Shown here: positions 43,114-55,215 of the stretch, piece by piece
Layout: each line of letters opens with the position of its first letter
Position numbering within the stretch: the stretch's first letter is position 1
Assembly: GCA_038030265.1 (NCBI GenBank)
Contig: CM075939.1
Location: 5,623,253 to 5,687,252 of the forward strand
Reading direction: 5' to 3'
DNA length: 64,000 nt
Origin: Corythucha ciliata
Lineage: Eukaryota; Arthropoda; Insecta; Hemiptera; Tingidae
Translations under genes and position numbers: made by a program
Notes under the pieces: generated by a model
Told to the model about the DNA's origin: nothing
The model's input: the letters and a program-made list of their open reading frames with translations, nothing else
The model's database searches: none

Positions 43114-46100
43114 TTAGGGGGGGGGGGGTTTGATGTTTGTGGGGGTTTCAAAGCACCGACCCATCGATACTCTTTCCTTGGGTAATGGCGCCATATACGG
43201 CTGTATGGTGTTAGGCACCGCCCTCCTGCAGATTACACATCCGTGAACAACAGCTTTCGCTGCGCTTTTACCGTTAATAGGCCAAAACTCAGCTCTAACC
43301 AAACTTAGTAAGGCTCTTCGTAAAAGAGTTGACCAATTAGAATAACGCGTCGTAACGCCCATTTCATCAGTTTGGACTGGGAGAGAATAAGTGAGTTTTT
43401 TTGTCTCAGGACAATTCAAAAGTGTCCCCTTCCAGGTTGGCCAATCTCGTTGATTTAATTTTAAAATTTGTTGTCCTTCCCACCAAAGTTGATTTTTTGT
43501 AAATTCCGTCGTCACTTCTCCCCTTGAAGCGATGTAAGCAGGATTTTCGCGCGAAGCTACGTTATGCCACTGGTTTCGGGTTGTCGATTCTTGTATAATT
43601 GAAACCCTGTTGCCAACAAACGTCTTCCATTGTTTAGGACAACCATTTATCCACGAGAGAACTATTTCCGAATCCGTCCAGCAATGAAAATCAAGACCAG
43701 AATGTACCTACCTTTCATTCCTTCAAATGGCTCAAGAGTTTGACTAGAAGAAATGCAGCCAAAAGTTCACACCGAGGCAGCGTAACCGAGTTTAGAGGGC
43801 ATACTCTTGCTTTAGCCATCAAGAGTCGTGACGAAAATTCTTTCTTCATGTCATCCCAGGACCGAATATAAATGCACGCTCCATATGCCTTTTCTGAACT
43901 GTCGCAAAATCCATGAACTTCAGCGTATATGAAATGACGTGTCACAACGCTACGAGGAATTCGAATTTGACCCACCTCTTCGAATCGTTTTCGAAAAACT
44001 AACCATTTTTCTTTCAGTTGATCCGGTAGTTGGTCGTCCCACGAGATAGACTCTCTCCACAGTTCTTGAAGATACATTTTTCCTCGAATCAATAATGGTG
44101 CCAACAATCCCAGCGGGTCCCAATACCCGTTAATGTCTGACAAAATCGACCGTTTCGTGACTGATGATCTCTTCCAACTCGATATTTCGAAAATTAATTG
44201 ATCAGCCGAGGAATTCCTGGTGGATTCCCAAAGCTCTAATAGGCTCGTCACCACCGAGGTTAACAGAGAAGTGTTCAATGGGAGCTACCGACAACGCTCC
44301 AGATTCGCTCATCTTAGCCATGAACTCGGGGGAGTTGGAACAACATTTTCTGAGAATAAAATTCTTTTCAGCCAGGATTTTGTAGAGTTTCTGCTGGGTC
44401 GCGTTGGTAAGTCGTCTAGTGAATCACACCCGGTTACCAAATTGTCCATAAAAAATTGTTTCTTAATGATTCGAGATATCTCTGGTTCCTTTTCTTGAAT
44501 TTCATCCGCAATATAATGCAGGCACCTTATAGCCAAATAAGGAGCAGGAGCCGTTCCGTACGTTACCGCGTTCAATTTGTAATGCCCGATCGATTTATTA
44601 GGATCCTCTCTCCAAAGAATTCGTTGGAAGTGCCGATCTGACTCCGATACCCAAATTTGCCGAAACATTTTCGCAAGATCTGCGGTTAATCCGAAACGTG
44701 AAAACCGAAATGGAACCAATACATCTGAAATGGAAGTGAAAATTTTGAATGGAAGTGAAATAATGAACCTTTGTTCATGGTGAAATTTAACCGTATTTTG
44801 AAAATGATACTCACACCGTAGGTTTTCTTCCGTTCGCCTAGACGACTGAGAAGGCAGAGTCTTAGCCTCCGACGAAAACTCTAGCTCATCGCTGTCAGAG
44901 CCAGACCCGATAGTAAAAGAATTGACCACCTGCGTGGATTATTGTATTTCACCGACAAAAACCCAACCGAAACTAGTTTTTTACAAAATAACAATCTTTG
45001 TTGTCTGAATCCGGATAGAATTGCCCCTCTTTGAGAGTCTCGAAGAACATTTTACTGCCTAGAATACCGTCAATATCGTCAGCTGATGACGTGAATATTG
45101 TCGGATCAGCAATATTTTCCCGTACATGAGTGGGTAGATTCCACGATTCCAATTTAAAATTCCGAGCTGGGAGCCTTCCCCCAACAATTTTTGGCAGAAC
45201 AAAGAATTCAATGTGTTTTGAGAACTGATTCCTCTATCTAACGGGGCCATTTTGACGGAAGATGACGAGGACTGGTTGCATAGCAGGTAATTGTGTTTTT
45301 TGTTACAGTTGGAACACAGTCGACCCTTGCAATTCGCTGCTTTGTGCGAATAGCCCAAAAATTGCCAACAACATCCGATTTTACTGACCATTTCCCTCAG
45401 ATTGTCAATTGCGATTCCTTGAGAAATTCCCCACATTTTAAAAACAGGGTGATCAGAAGACCCACATATTTTACATTTAGACCCATCAGGCTCGTTACTT
45501 TGAGTCACCAAAGTCGTTGACGCTTTCCGCTTGGATGAATGAAGTCTCCCAGGTATTTCCTTTTCATTTTTCCTCTCAAATGCCTCCAAATAGTTGTACA
45601 GCCCGATTAAAAATTCTTCAAGCTCCGAGTACTTCGGCATTTCATTAGATGCTGCTGATTTTTGCTCCAAAGCCCTGAGCGTCCCTTTGTCGAGTTTGGA
45701 CGTAAATAGATACGTCAAGAATGGGTCACCTGATTCTATTGATATGCCCATTTTCTTTAGTGCTTTTAAGTTTTTGACAAAAACCCCATGTAATGACCAA
45801 AGGTCTTTGCCTGATTGGCTCTCCAGCCGCTTGCAATTAAACAAATTCGCCAAATGTGCCTCCGTGAGTAATTTATTATTTTTGTAGTGTTGTATCAATT
45901 TATCCCAAGCGAATTCATAATTTTCGTCCGCCAAGTCGATACCGTCAATGACTTGAAGTGCTTCGTTTTCCAAGGTGCTCAACAAATAATGAAACTTTTG
46001 GATGTTTTTCAGCTGTTTGTTATCATGTATAATCGCTTTAAAGGTGTCATAAAAACGAAGCCAGTCTTCATTATTACCGGAAAACCTTTCAATGTTAACT

Positions 46101-46125
46101 TTAGGAATTTTCTCCCACACATTTA
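43114..46125 (-). pseudogene. BEL/Pao retrotransposon relic, truncated and rearranged
   Basis: Minus strand, gag to integrase. Gag (46,120 to 45,059) has FSGNNEDWLRFYDTF and Cys-His knuckles (CKICGSSDHPVFK, CSNCNKKHNYLLC), then degenerate protease sequence (ADPTIF, IDGILGSKMFF in another frame). RT (44,929-44,309) keeps RFSRFGLTADLAKMFRQI and AVTYGTAPAPYLAIRCL, but FYVDD is replaced by FFMDN, and about 100 residues before DVLV are missing. The A17-type/RNase H part (44,278-43,715) has DPLGLLAPL and HGFCDSSEKAYGA. The integrase N-terminal zinc finger (CVICRRA) is near 43,240, joined after an internal deletion, and the core is lost at 43,114. No LTR was identified. The 5' end of gag is missing too. 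Confidence 0.88.
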
Positions 46126-46310
46126 AGGTTGTCTGATTTGTCAGAATCCGATTTCGTTAATTTGGCAGACAAAATGACCCGAGCTTCATAAAATAGGTCT
46201 TGTATCTCCGTGTATTCGTCCCCCGTGACTTAGATCACTTTTGTTAGCTAAATATGTGAGCCACTCGCTTCTGATTCGACGAAAATTAACACTCAGGCTG
46301 ACTCCCTAGT

Positions 46311-46316
46311 TTTATT
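46311..46316 (-). terminator. poly(A) signal for the THAP gene
   Basis: AATAAA on the minus strand (TTTATT on +), about 27 bases after the stop of the last THAP-gene exon. Confidence 0.5.
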
Positions 46317-46342
46317 TATCCATTTACGCTTAATAATCACTA

Positions 46343-47265
46343 TTAGTTAGCTAAAAAACGTAAATGAGACTTTTGTTGTTGAGTGATCCAACAGCCAGAT
46401 GCTGGAGCAACATTTTTTTTACGGAACTGGCTGGCAGCGTCTTGTTCGATGAGCTCCCTTGTCAGACAATGTCGCTCTTTCGTATCTGCAACAAACAAAC
46501 ATCTTTCTTCTAATGTGTCTCTTCGAGGGCTTCTTGTCATCTCTAGAATACCAATTTGAATTGTTACGAATCTTCGGATACCGTATAAGTGAAGGACTCA
46601 CTTATTTCTTCGTCATTCATTGTCGAAAGTGGCGATGTTAAAAAATCATCGCGAGGGAAAACGGTATCCGATGCCTTTGAATTGCACGGGACGGGATCAG
46701 TTAAGTTGTTTAGGCTGCAAGCGTCTTGGTCAATCAGCTCCCTTGGCAGACAATGTCGCTCTTTTGTTTCGGCAAAAAACAAACCTCCCTCTTCTAGGGC
46801 GTCTCTTCGGGGCCTTCTTGTTTTCTCTAGAATAACATTTATTTGTTACGAATCTGAATATAGCTACTATATAAGTGAAGTAGCTATATACATACGTTTT
46901 GGCACGCAGGAGGGCAAGATATATCTGGTAGGGATTACCCTTGGTTTTAAACGGATTGTTTTATTTTTGTTTTTAGCGGTGAACATTCGATCTGAAAAAA
47001 TGACTACGAGTGCTGCGTATACTCTATAATCAGATTGTTACACTGAAATACTGAAAAGTACCAATCAAAATTTACTTACGTCGAAATGATCTTCACAAAC
47101 GAAGAACTTTGATTTTGGAGAGAGGAGTTTTGTGTCACTTCTAAATGCTTTAATCCACTGAGATCTCTTAGGCTCCTTTGAAGGCAGTGAAATATAATGT
47201 TTTTGAGGGGCAGTCATTGTCGTATTTGTGCAACTAGGGACGAAACAGTATTCATATCTCTGCAT
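46343..47265 (-). CDS. THAP-domain gene, partial model with duplicated exon
   Basis: Exon 1 (47,265-47,080) encodes a THAP zinc finger, a DNA-binding C2CH module: CFVPSC, the conserved KRSQWIKAFR helix and VCEDHFD. It ends at a strong donor (GACGTAAGT). Two further exons lie downstream: 46,826-46,602 (acceptor TTCTAG, donor GTGAGT) and 46,542-46,343 (acceptor TTCTAG, stop TAA). These two are homologous: ETKERHCLPRELIDQDA versus DTKERHCLTRELIEQDA. Exons 2 and 3 join in phase across a 59-base intron. Exon 1 ends in phase 0 whereas exon 2 needs phase 1, so an exon is missing from this model or the gene is broken. THAP proteins are transcription regulators or derive from P-element transposases; which applies here cannot be told. 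Confidence 0.65.
46410..46900 (-). repeat. tandem duplication of about 284 bp spanning an exon
   Basis: GTCTCTTCGAGGGCTTCTTG near 46,517 recurs as GTCTCTTCGGGGCCTTCTTG near 46,801. Similarity includes both exons and the flanking intron (TTCACTTATA, GATTCGTAACAA), at roughly 80% identity. Confidence 0.8.
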
Positions 47266-47427
47266 TTTTAACGTTACAACGCGTCAAAACAACAAAAGTT
47301 AGGGCACCGAAAACATAGGGATAAAAATGAATGGAGAAAGCTTGGGCTTGAAATTTGTTGACCGTAGTTATGGTGGGAGGTGCACCTTGTGAACCACAAA
47401 GTAACCTCAAGTCAAGTTGTTTTATTT

Positions 47428-47579
47428 TAGGTCTATTCGTTTGTCGTCCGGAGCTGCACTATTAGCACTGAAAGTACTAACCTTTCATTATTTTTTCGCG
47501 TTATTTCACATGATAACCCGCGAGGTTGCAAAATTTCGTGCTGCTCGGAGTAGTCCGGGACGACAAACGAATAGACCTA
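47428..47579. repeat. 152-bp MITE with 20-bp inverted ends
   Basis: TAGGTCTATTCGTTTGTCGT at the left end is mirrored at the right end (ACGACAAACGAATAGACCTA). The ends are flanked by TA, which suggests a Tc1/mariner-type derivative. Non-coding. Confidence 0.85.
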
Positions 47580-48922
47580 TTTACACGTGTTCACTTTGAA
47601 TTTCTAGTTTTGTTCTTTTTACCTCTAGTGTGTCTAGAAATTGTCACTGTGAGTTTTTAGATTGTTTCAAAGGGCATTAATAAAGTAAATAACCCACAAC
47701 TATACTCGGAGAATCTTTATTTTAAACGGTCGACCATGCGCGAGTTGTTGGACTTCTTTTCCGGATATTTCAACACGCGCAAGTAGCTCCAATCCTCTTC
47801 TGGGAATCACGACAGAAGCCACTGGGAAATCCGTCACTCATGTTTTTCATGGAATACGTCATGTTTCTGAGTTCAAGACAACTTGTTTTTTACTGATGTG
47901 TTGTGTATTTTTGGGTGTGTTTCTTCAGGGGTCGATCCTCTGATAGCAAAGAGAAATACAGGGCTAAGAAATCACGAACGTTTATTTCACATAAATAATC
48001 GCTCGCAAGCAAGAAACAAACTAATTCAGAAACATTATATGTACCAGCACTGCGAATGAGAAGACCCGTGGTTCGAGCACAGCGAGAACTGCAGGGTGTG
48101 GCGACTTTTGTTCAAATCCTTGTTTCGCAGTCCTCAAGAGACGGAGCGGCTCTTTCTGAACTCGTGACTGTCTCGCCCATGTAATATTTTTCCTAGTATG
48201 TTGATGGAACGCGATCAGGGCCACTTATTTTAGAAAATAAACACCAAAATACACTTGAAAACACGGCTACGTGCCACGAACGATGACATTTACAATGAAT
48301 TCGTATGAACATCAAGTCGTTCACGCTTTGAGAACGAGAGTGTTGACGAGTTTGGTTTAGTTTTTACAGAATAATTTCCCCGAAATACCCCTTGTTCATT
48401 CTAACTCGGGCTCTTTTTTTGTAATTTTGCATTAATCTCAGGGAGGAGGTGAGCATTTTTGTTGATAACCTGACGATGTAGAGGAAAATTCAAGGTTCTG
48501 AAGGTGTACTTTGGCGGCCATATTTATGACAACCCTTCTACCCACCCCCCAGCCAATTCAGGCTTTGTCCAGTTATTTACCTCTATGCTAAAACACTACC
48601 AACTGTCTTCTCCTAATCACACTCATTCCGTGAGTTTTAAAGGCTGTTTTCTCTTTTTTCCTTAATCTTTTGTGTTATTTTGATAATTTATCCATTGAAA
48701 AAGTGTTTTTATGCGAAAAAGGTAAAAATTACTTGACGGCACATATGACGTAAAAATTCAGGGCTGGCAATCACGAATTGAAACGACCAAAAAATTATAA
48801 ATTAGTTTATTAATTAACTATTGAGTTTTTATACGACTTGACTATGATTTGCGCTCTATTTTAGTATGAATGAACAGTACAAAATAAATTAGTGCGTAAG
48901 TTCTGATCCTTGAAACTTCCTC
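47580..48922. other. unassigned spacer
   Basis: No gene is supported. A 67-codon minus-strand frame (48,021-48,224) has no motif. CAGGGCTGGCAATCACGAA near 48,763 resembles the CAGGGGTGGAAATCACGAA at about 51,457 and 60,361 and may mark a transposon end. Confidence 0.4.
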
Positions 48923-51456
48923 ATTAGGGATTAATTGAATATTTTAAATCCAGAGAATAAAAGTATAGACTGTAATCCATATCGCATCACAAAAATCCCA
49001 GGTAGGTCACAAAAAACTATTTTTTTTTTCATGTTTTGCGCAATGATATATAAACCTGGATTGCTCACAGATGACTGGAGGGGCGAGGAGGAGCTCGTCC
49101 CCTGGTAAACAATCACCCTGTCCCTCTCCTTGTGTAGTTATGGCAATATGGCACTTATTTTGAAACTCCACCCCTCTCATCCTCAATGGGGGCTTATTTG
49201 ATGGCTATTATATCAGATGGTCTTTATCAGCCGTGATGAGCAATCCAGTTCTTTTATATATCGTTGGTTTTGCGTTGTGTGCAAACAGATGTATACCCTA
49301 AGTTGGATGCCCATTTCTTATCGTATTATACGTTGCAGTTGAGGGGGGCTTGTAGTTATGTACTTCTAATGACGTGGATTGAGGAACAACAGATGGAGTT
49401 CGCAGTGATTTCTTGGCATTCGCAAGAGTTGCAATCTTAATGCAAGCACCTCACATAAATACTGCCATTCTGCGAAGCTGGCACTGCCAACGGAAAATTC
49501 CTCGAAGTATTTGTGTGTGAGCTTGATCTCGCTAGAAAGATAACACCGTAAATGTTCTTTTAATAAATATAATAATAAGTATATAAGAAGAAAACGCACT
49601 CCGTTTGCTCATTCCTCATCGCATGGATTACTCTTTGACTATACATAATACACCGTAGCAACTATACGGGATGACTTGGAAAGTAAAAGTGTTTCAAATG
49701 CGACATTCCGCGTCACGGATCGGTGCCAAATCGTGCGCTCCTCTCGCATCCAAGATAGATCTCAAACTTCATCTCCATCATTGGTGAGGGGGGGGGGGGT
49801 AGTATCGAGGAATCGGGGTCACAATTTGCGAAGTCCGCATCCTTCGTCTTTCTTTCTTTTTCTATCCTGCCAATCTACGTAATGCACATCCTACGCACAG
49901 CATACATTCGTTTTTCAAGCTCTAGTTCAGTTTTTTAGCAATTTGTTTTTTTCATGAGTTTTTTTTTTTTTAACGCTCTATGTATGCGAAATTATATGAG
50001 CTGTTGAAAGACAAACTTTCTTTTGGAGCTGTTTATTAAATGATTAATTGAAGTAGAGAAAAGGTCGTTGCTCGTTTATCATTTTTCGGTCTGTCAAACT
50101 AGACAATCACTTCCTACGTAAGATGACATCTTTATTTTCTTGTTTTAAAAGCAGTAGAGACAAACTATCCGTTGAAAACGGATTAATTGTACTATTGTAT
50201 GTTGCTGATAACTATCGAGAGATATTGGAATTTTAAAGGCCTTGAAATTTCAGGTGAGATACATCGTGGCTTGACGATTTAAATCCCACCCTTCAGGGAT
50301 TTGCGAATGCCTTGCGGCATAAAATAAATAAAATAAGTGACGTGAATAGTAAAAACAAAAGAAAGGGAGATTAGAGAAAGACCTTGGCTAAAAAAAACAA
50401 AAAAAAAACACTAAAAAATCAAACATCTCCAGTGGAAAGTGGCAAAAGGGCACCCCGTGTCGTCTGATGCCATATCATAAGGGGTGGGGGAAACTTCTTC
50501 AGGCAACCGAGTCCGTCCCTCTCACTCTCCCTCGCGCCCCTAAAGCAAAAGACCGTGCTCTTTCCAGGGGGGAGATTTTTTTACGAAACGAAAAAGAAAG
50601 AAGTAGAGGGCCAGTTCAACAGTGGCCGACCCTCGAAGTATAACAGCTTCCGAAAAAAAAAAAGGCCAGCGGTTGTCCCCTTGACACCCCTCCACCGCGT
50701 AGTATCGGTCCAACCCCTTGTACATCCATCGTCGCGTTTGTTATTTTTTACGTTGTTTGTTACCAACAAATGGAGTGTCGGACCTGAAGTGTGACAAAAA
50801 GTTATTTTGTTTTTGTTGTGTGGTTTTAAAGTGTTTATTTTTTAAAGCTTGAATTTTGTTTTTGTGAGTAAAATTTGCGGTAAAAAAAAAAAAAACAGCA
50901 GCAAAATGATGTCTCTATACAGAACCATTAAAGGAGGGACTCACAAGAGGACCCGAGACAGAAGGTACGACTTAAAATTATAGCATGACAACCATACTTA
51001 ATAAAGACAAAAAAAAAAATTAAAATTTGAACTAGCAAAAAATGAAATTAATTAAAAACAGCATCATAAGTAACACAGAACCATTTTGAGTTAAACGTTA
51101 GGAACCTATTTATTCTTTAAAATAACGTGTTTGAACGGGGAAAAAATTGTTTTGCGAAAGCGTCGAACTTTCCAACGCACTTTTCGTTTCTAAAATTAAA
51201 TCTTGACCCCCTCCCTCCTAGAATTCGAATATGAAAAATGGAAATTGTGTTTATAATAACGAGGTGAAAGTGGACAATGCACGTATACATATATCGATAA
51301 AATATGCACAATTTATCGTGATTTGTTGTATAGTGCGTGATTTATTCTCCTCGAAGAGAGTTTTTCTTTTAAACAATAATTTATTTTCATTTATGGATTC
51401 TGATGCGCACGCTATAACTATATTGCTGTTACGAAACTCTCCGTCAATCGTATTCA

Positions 51457-51510
51457 GGGGTGGAAATCACGAATAATTAGTTACACACCGTAGCTTGAAT
51501 TCGGTTGAAT

Positions 51511-51549
<39 letters not shown>

Positions 51550-51700
51550 TTATTTATAAGAGCTGGCCCCTCTTCGTGGGGTCCTGTGAAATCAGGAGCG
51601 TTGCATTCGTTTTGAGTTTGAGTATACATAATATTATGTCGTCTTGCTTGGAATTTCGAGGCTTAATCCTCATCTGCTGGACGTTTATTTTCTGCTAAAA
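51457..51700 (-). mobile_element. possible retroposon 3' tail in copy A
   Basis: A 35-base T-run (51,513-51,547) followed by ATTTATTTATAAGAGCTGGC. Read on the minus strand this is GCCAGCTCTTATAAATAAAT plus an A-run, similar in style to the GGCTGGCCAATT... AAATAAATAAAT end of the non-LTR element at 12.9-13.0 kb. Copy B (about 60,418) has the same boundary with only an 11-base T-run. Confidence 0.4.
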
Positions 51701-51829
51701 TTTAAATTGTATACGAAAATCTCGTACGACTTAGTTCAAAAAGCGTATGCCAGTCCAAAACTAATTTTGTGGCATTGACACGCAAAAAAAAAGAAGAAAA
51801 AAAAAAAACAAAAAAATCGCCACAACGTT

Positions 51830-54740
51830 ATCTTCAGAAACCGCGAATTGGCGTATATTTTCAATATTAGCCTCAAATTAGAGTTTTTCACCATTTCAGC
51901 CGTGAATTACCGCTTTTTTTTTTCAATTTTAGCGACAAGGTATAGCGTTTTTATCCTGTGAATTAGCGATTTCTCTCAGTTCTACTCAAGATTCGGAGTT
52001 TTCCTCAATTCATGCTGCAAGTAAGCGAATTAATTTTAGCTGCGAGCTTTTTCTCAATTTGAATTTAAAATTATTAATTTTAGCCGAGCTAGTTAGTAAT
52101 TTTCTCAATATTAGTTTAAAATTGGCGATTTTTTTTTCAATTTTAGCAGTAGCGTTTATCCCCCCCTCCCCACCGATGGCTGGACCCCTCGCACGTATTA
52201 AAGGCCTGTTGAGGAGAAAAAGCATACAGTGAATAACAATCAGTGTTGGCCTTGGCGGAATATTTGGCACCCCCCCCCACCCGCCAACACGGGTAAATCT
52301 TTCACCAGCGCCCCTACATATAAAGTTGCCTTCCATCAGGAGCCGCGACTTGGTGTTTTCACCGCATTTTAACCACAACATAGCGTTTTTCCGCACTTTA
52401 GAATGTCCTCTTAATTTTATCGGTGAATTAGCGATTTGTCTCCATATTTTAGCCGCGAGTTGACGATTTTTCTCAATTTTGCGGCGAATTTGTGTTTTTA
52501 CTGATTTCAGCAGCAGCTAATTGAGCAATTTCCCCTAAATTTTTACCCGTGAATTAGCGTTTTTTTCCTAATTTTAGCCACGAACCGGGAAACTGCAATG
52601 TCCGAGTGTACCATTTTCTCAATTTTCTGCGTTTTTTTAGCAATAATGTTTTCAATTTAACCCTTAGTTGGCAATTTTTCTTGATTTTAGCCGCGACTTA
52701 GCGTTTTACCTAATTCTAGCCGGCTAATTAGCAATTTTCTAGATTTGTGCCGTACTGAGTGAGAGAGTTTGTCCCCGATTTTCGCCGCGAATTCAAAGCT
52801 TTTCATTAATTTTATCCACGAATTAGCTGGGTTTTTTTCTCATTTAGCCGCGGGTTAGCGATTTTGTTCTCTTTCAATCCCGAGGTTACCTCTAGAAAAA
52901 TCCTATCCGTGAATAAACGTTTTCCCTCCTATTTTGACCGCGAATTATAAGTTTTTCCACACTTCAGCGCTTCTTATCAAAGTTTTATCAGTGAATTAGC
53001 AATTTGTCTCCATTTTCCGCGGCGAATTTGCGATTTTTCTCAACTTTAGCCGCGAATTAGCTACTTTCAATTGATTTCTTTCACTCTTTGGTCATTAATA
53101 AACGCTTTTTATAATTTCATCCGTGAATTAGAGGTTTTTCTCTATTTTAACCGCGGATTTGTATTTTGGGTCAATAATTTTAGCCGCAAATTAGCGTTTT
53201 TATAATTTATACTGACTTTAATTAGCTATTTTTGTTGGTTTCAGCCGCTGATTAGCGTTTTTCATAATTTCATTCCAACAGTTAGCTATTTTTACCAATT
53301 TTTGCCGCGGAGAAGCGTTTTTATACGGTGAGTTAGCGATATTTTTCACTTTTAGCCCGATATTCTCGCTTCTTCTCGCGAATTAAGCGATTCACCCTCA
53401 ATTCTAGCTATGGGCTGGGGCCAAAAACTGCACCACTGTAAATTTTAGCCGTAAAATGTGACGATTCAGCGATTTTTTTCTCAAGTTTTGGTGTGGAACA
53501 CGCTTCGAAAAACAGCAAATGAGTTGGTTTTCGAAGTTTTCTTCACGAATATTAACGTTTTTCCAACCTTCTTGCCGCGTACTTGCCCCCCCCCCCCCCC
53601 AGCGCCTTCTTCAGTGTGCCTTCTCAATTTCAGTGGTCTACCGACCTCTATAAGATCTGTATAGGTATCAGCGTATTTTCTACCGCGAAGGCGCGAGGAC
53701 GCCGACGCGATGGCGTCCAACCATCCTACCCCCCACCGATGTGTAGACGCCCCTGCATTTGCCATTTTGAGCTACGGATAAGTGCTTTTTATCATTTTTT
53801 GCCTTAAAAGAATCCTTCAGAACCCACGGACTGGTGTTTTCTCAATCGTAACAGTAGATTTATCCAGCGATTCTTTTCAATTTTGGCCGCAATGAGATTT
53901 TTTTCCCCTATTTTTAGCCGCTAATATTGGCGCTTTTCTCGATGTCCTCATGATCTTCGTAGCGATTTAATTGGCGATTTTTACACATTTTATCCGTGAA
54001 TTAGTGTTTGTCCTAATTTTAGCCGCTGATTAACAGTTTTTCTCAGTTTTAGCCTTGAATTGGCGTTTTTCGCTCATTCATAGCTTTGAATTAACGTTTT
54101 TCGCTATTTCAGATGCGACTTAGTGCGTTTTTATCTCTTTTTTTTAATCAGTGAATGGGATATTTTTCGCAATTTTAGTTCCGAATTTGCCATTTCACAA
54201 CACAATGTCACGAATTTGGCTCTTTCAAAACCAAATTTATACGGGAATTTAGCTGCGAATAGCGCTTTTTTTTTTTTTTTTTTAATATCAGCAACGAATT
54301 TGCCTTCTTAAGCCAAAAAAGTGTCTCAATTTTTACTGCGAATGAGCGTTTTTTTCTCAATTTTAACAATAAATTAGCGTTTTTTTTCTCATTTTTACCC
54401 GTGAAGTAGCAAGTCTTCGTTATTCTCACCCACGCTTTTCTTCTATTTTTCCTGCGAATCATCGATTTTACTCAATTTTCACCCCGATATTTTCTTTTGG
54501 GTGAGGGGGTGAGAGAACCGGCGCGGTTCGGGTGTTTTATTCAATTTCAACTAAGACCGCGATCGCTTTTTCACAGTTTTCTGAAAATTAGGTCCTTCCA
54601 CGCAGTTTCAGACGCGAATTAGTGATTTTTTTTTTTCATGTTTAGCCATGAGTAAACGCTTTTTCCGTTTTTGCCGTTGTCTTGCACCAAGAGTTAGCAC
54701 ATTTTAGCTGTTGAAGGCCACCACTAATTACCGATTTATT
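51830..54740 (+). repeat. long class A minisatellite, copy A
   Basis: About 90 diverged units of roughly 30 bp, e.g. AATTTTAGCCGCGAATTAGC, TTTATCAGTGAATTAGC, TTCAGCCGCTGATTAGCG. Interrupted at about 52,150-52,350 and 53,570-53,760 by non-periodic sequence. The longest array in the window with 60,710-63,630, its duplicate. Confidence 0.88.
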
Positions 54741-54774
54741 CCCTCAATTTTGGTATAGATCTGGTAGAGATATC

Positions 54775-55215
54775 GTGAATTTCAGGCATTTTTACTTTGT
54801 CTTAAACGAAATTTCGTGGATTTGGCTCTTTCAAACTGCAATTTCATGCATTTGGTTCGTCAATACCCCAAATTTCGGGGACTCACGCTTCATAAAGAAC
54901 CAAATCCCGTGGCTTTTAGCACCTTCTATCAATTTCGCAGTTGTTTTGTTAGCTAAAAAAAACTAATTCGGCTCGTTCAAAAACAAACTTAAGTGCTTTT
55001 TCAACCACAAACCTTAATTTTGCGGATTATCACTCTTTAAACATTAATTTTCGAGGAATTGGCTCCTTCTGCAAACCCAATTTATGGGATTTCGGCTTTA
55101 TCAACAAAAAAAGTTCGTGGCTTTTGCTATTGCTATAGAATCGATTTGACACGTTTGGCTCATTAGAAAAATTAGTTTGGCGTGATTTCGGCTTTATCAA
55201 ACCTCAAGTGTCCTT
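54775..55215 (+). repeat. third minisatellite class (about 33-38 bp)
   Basis: Loose units such as AATTTCGTGGATTTGGCTCT followed by TTCAAA and a variable spacer. The class A words (CGCGAATTAGC) disappear here. The same is seen in copy B from 63,661. Confidence 0.65.

Larger units (their letters stand above)
48923..55112 (+). repeat. direct duplication, copy A
   Basis: Starts at ATTAGGGATTAATTGAATAT and matches copy B (58,017-64,000) to the window end, with offset 9,094 bp at the start and about 8,886 bp at the end. Contents: unassigned sequence with no supported gene (48.9-51.5 kb), a T-run with a retroposon-like tail (51.5 kb), and class A minisatellite (51.8-54.7 kb). The true right end is unknown because copy B runs off the window. 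Confidence 0.95.

Noticed and set aside
46130..46310. 5' LTR of the BEL/Pao relic
   Set aside because: No TG...CA boundary or repeat of this sequence was found; the interval is short and ends at the THAP gene's poly(A) signal.
49366..49599. 77-codon minus-strand frame conserved in both duplicate copies (also 58,255-58,488)
   Set aside because: Identity reflects the recent duplication, not selection; the protein shows no motif.
54775..54966. 63-codon frame identical in both copies (also 63,661-63,852)
   Set aside because: It lies wholly in the third minisatellite class and is preserved only by the duplication.
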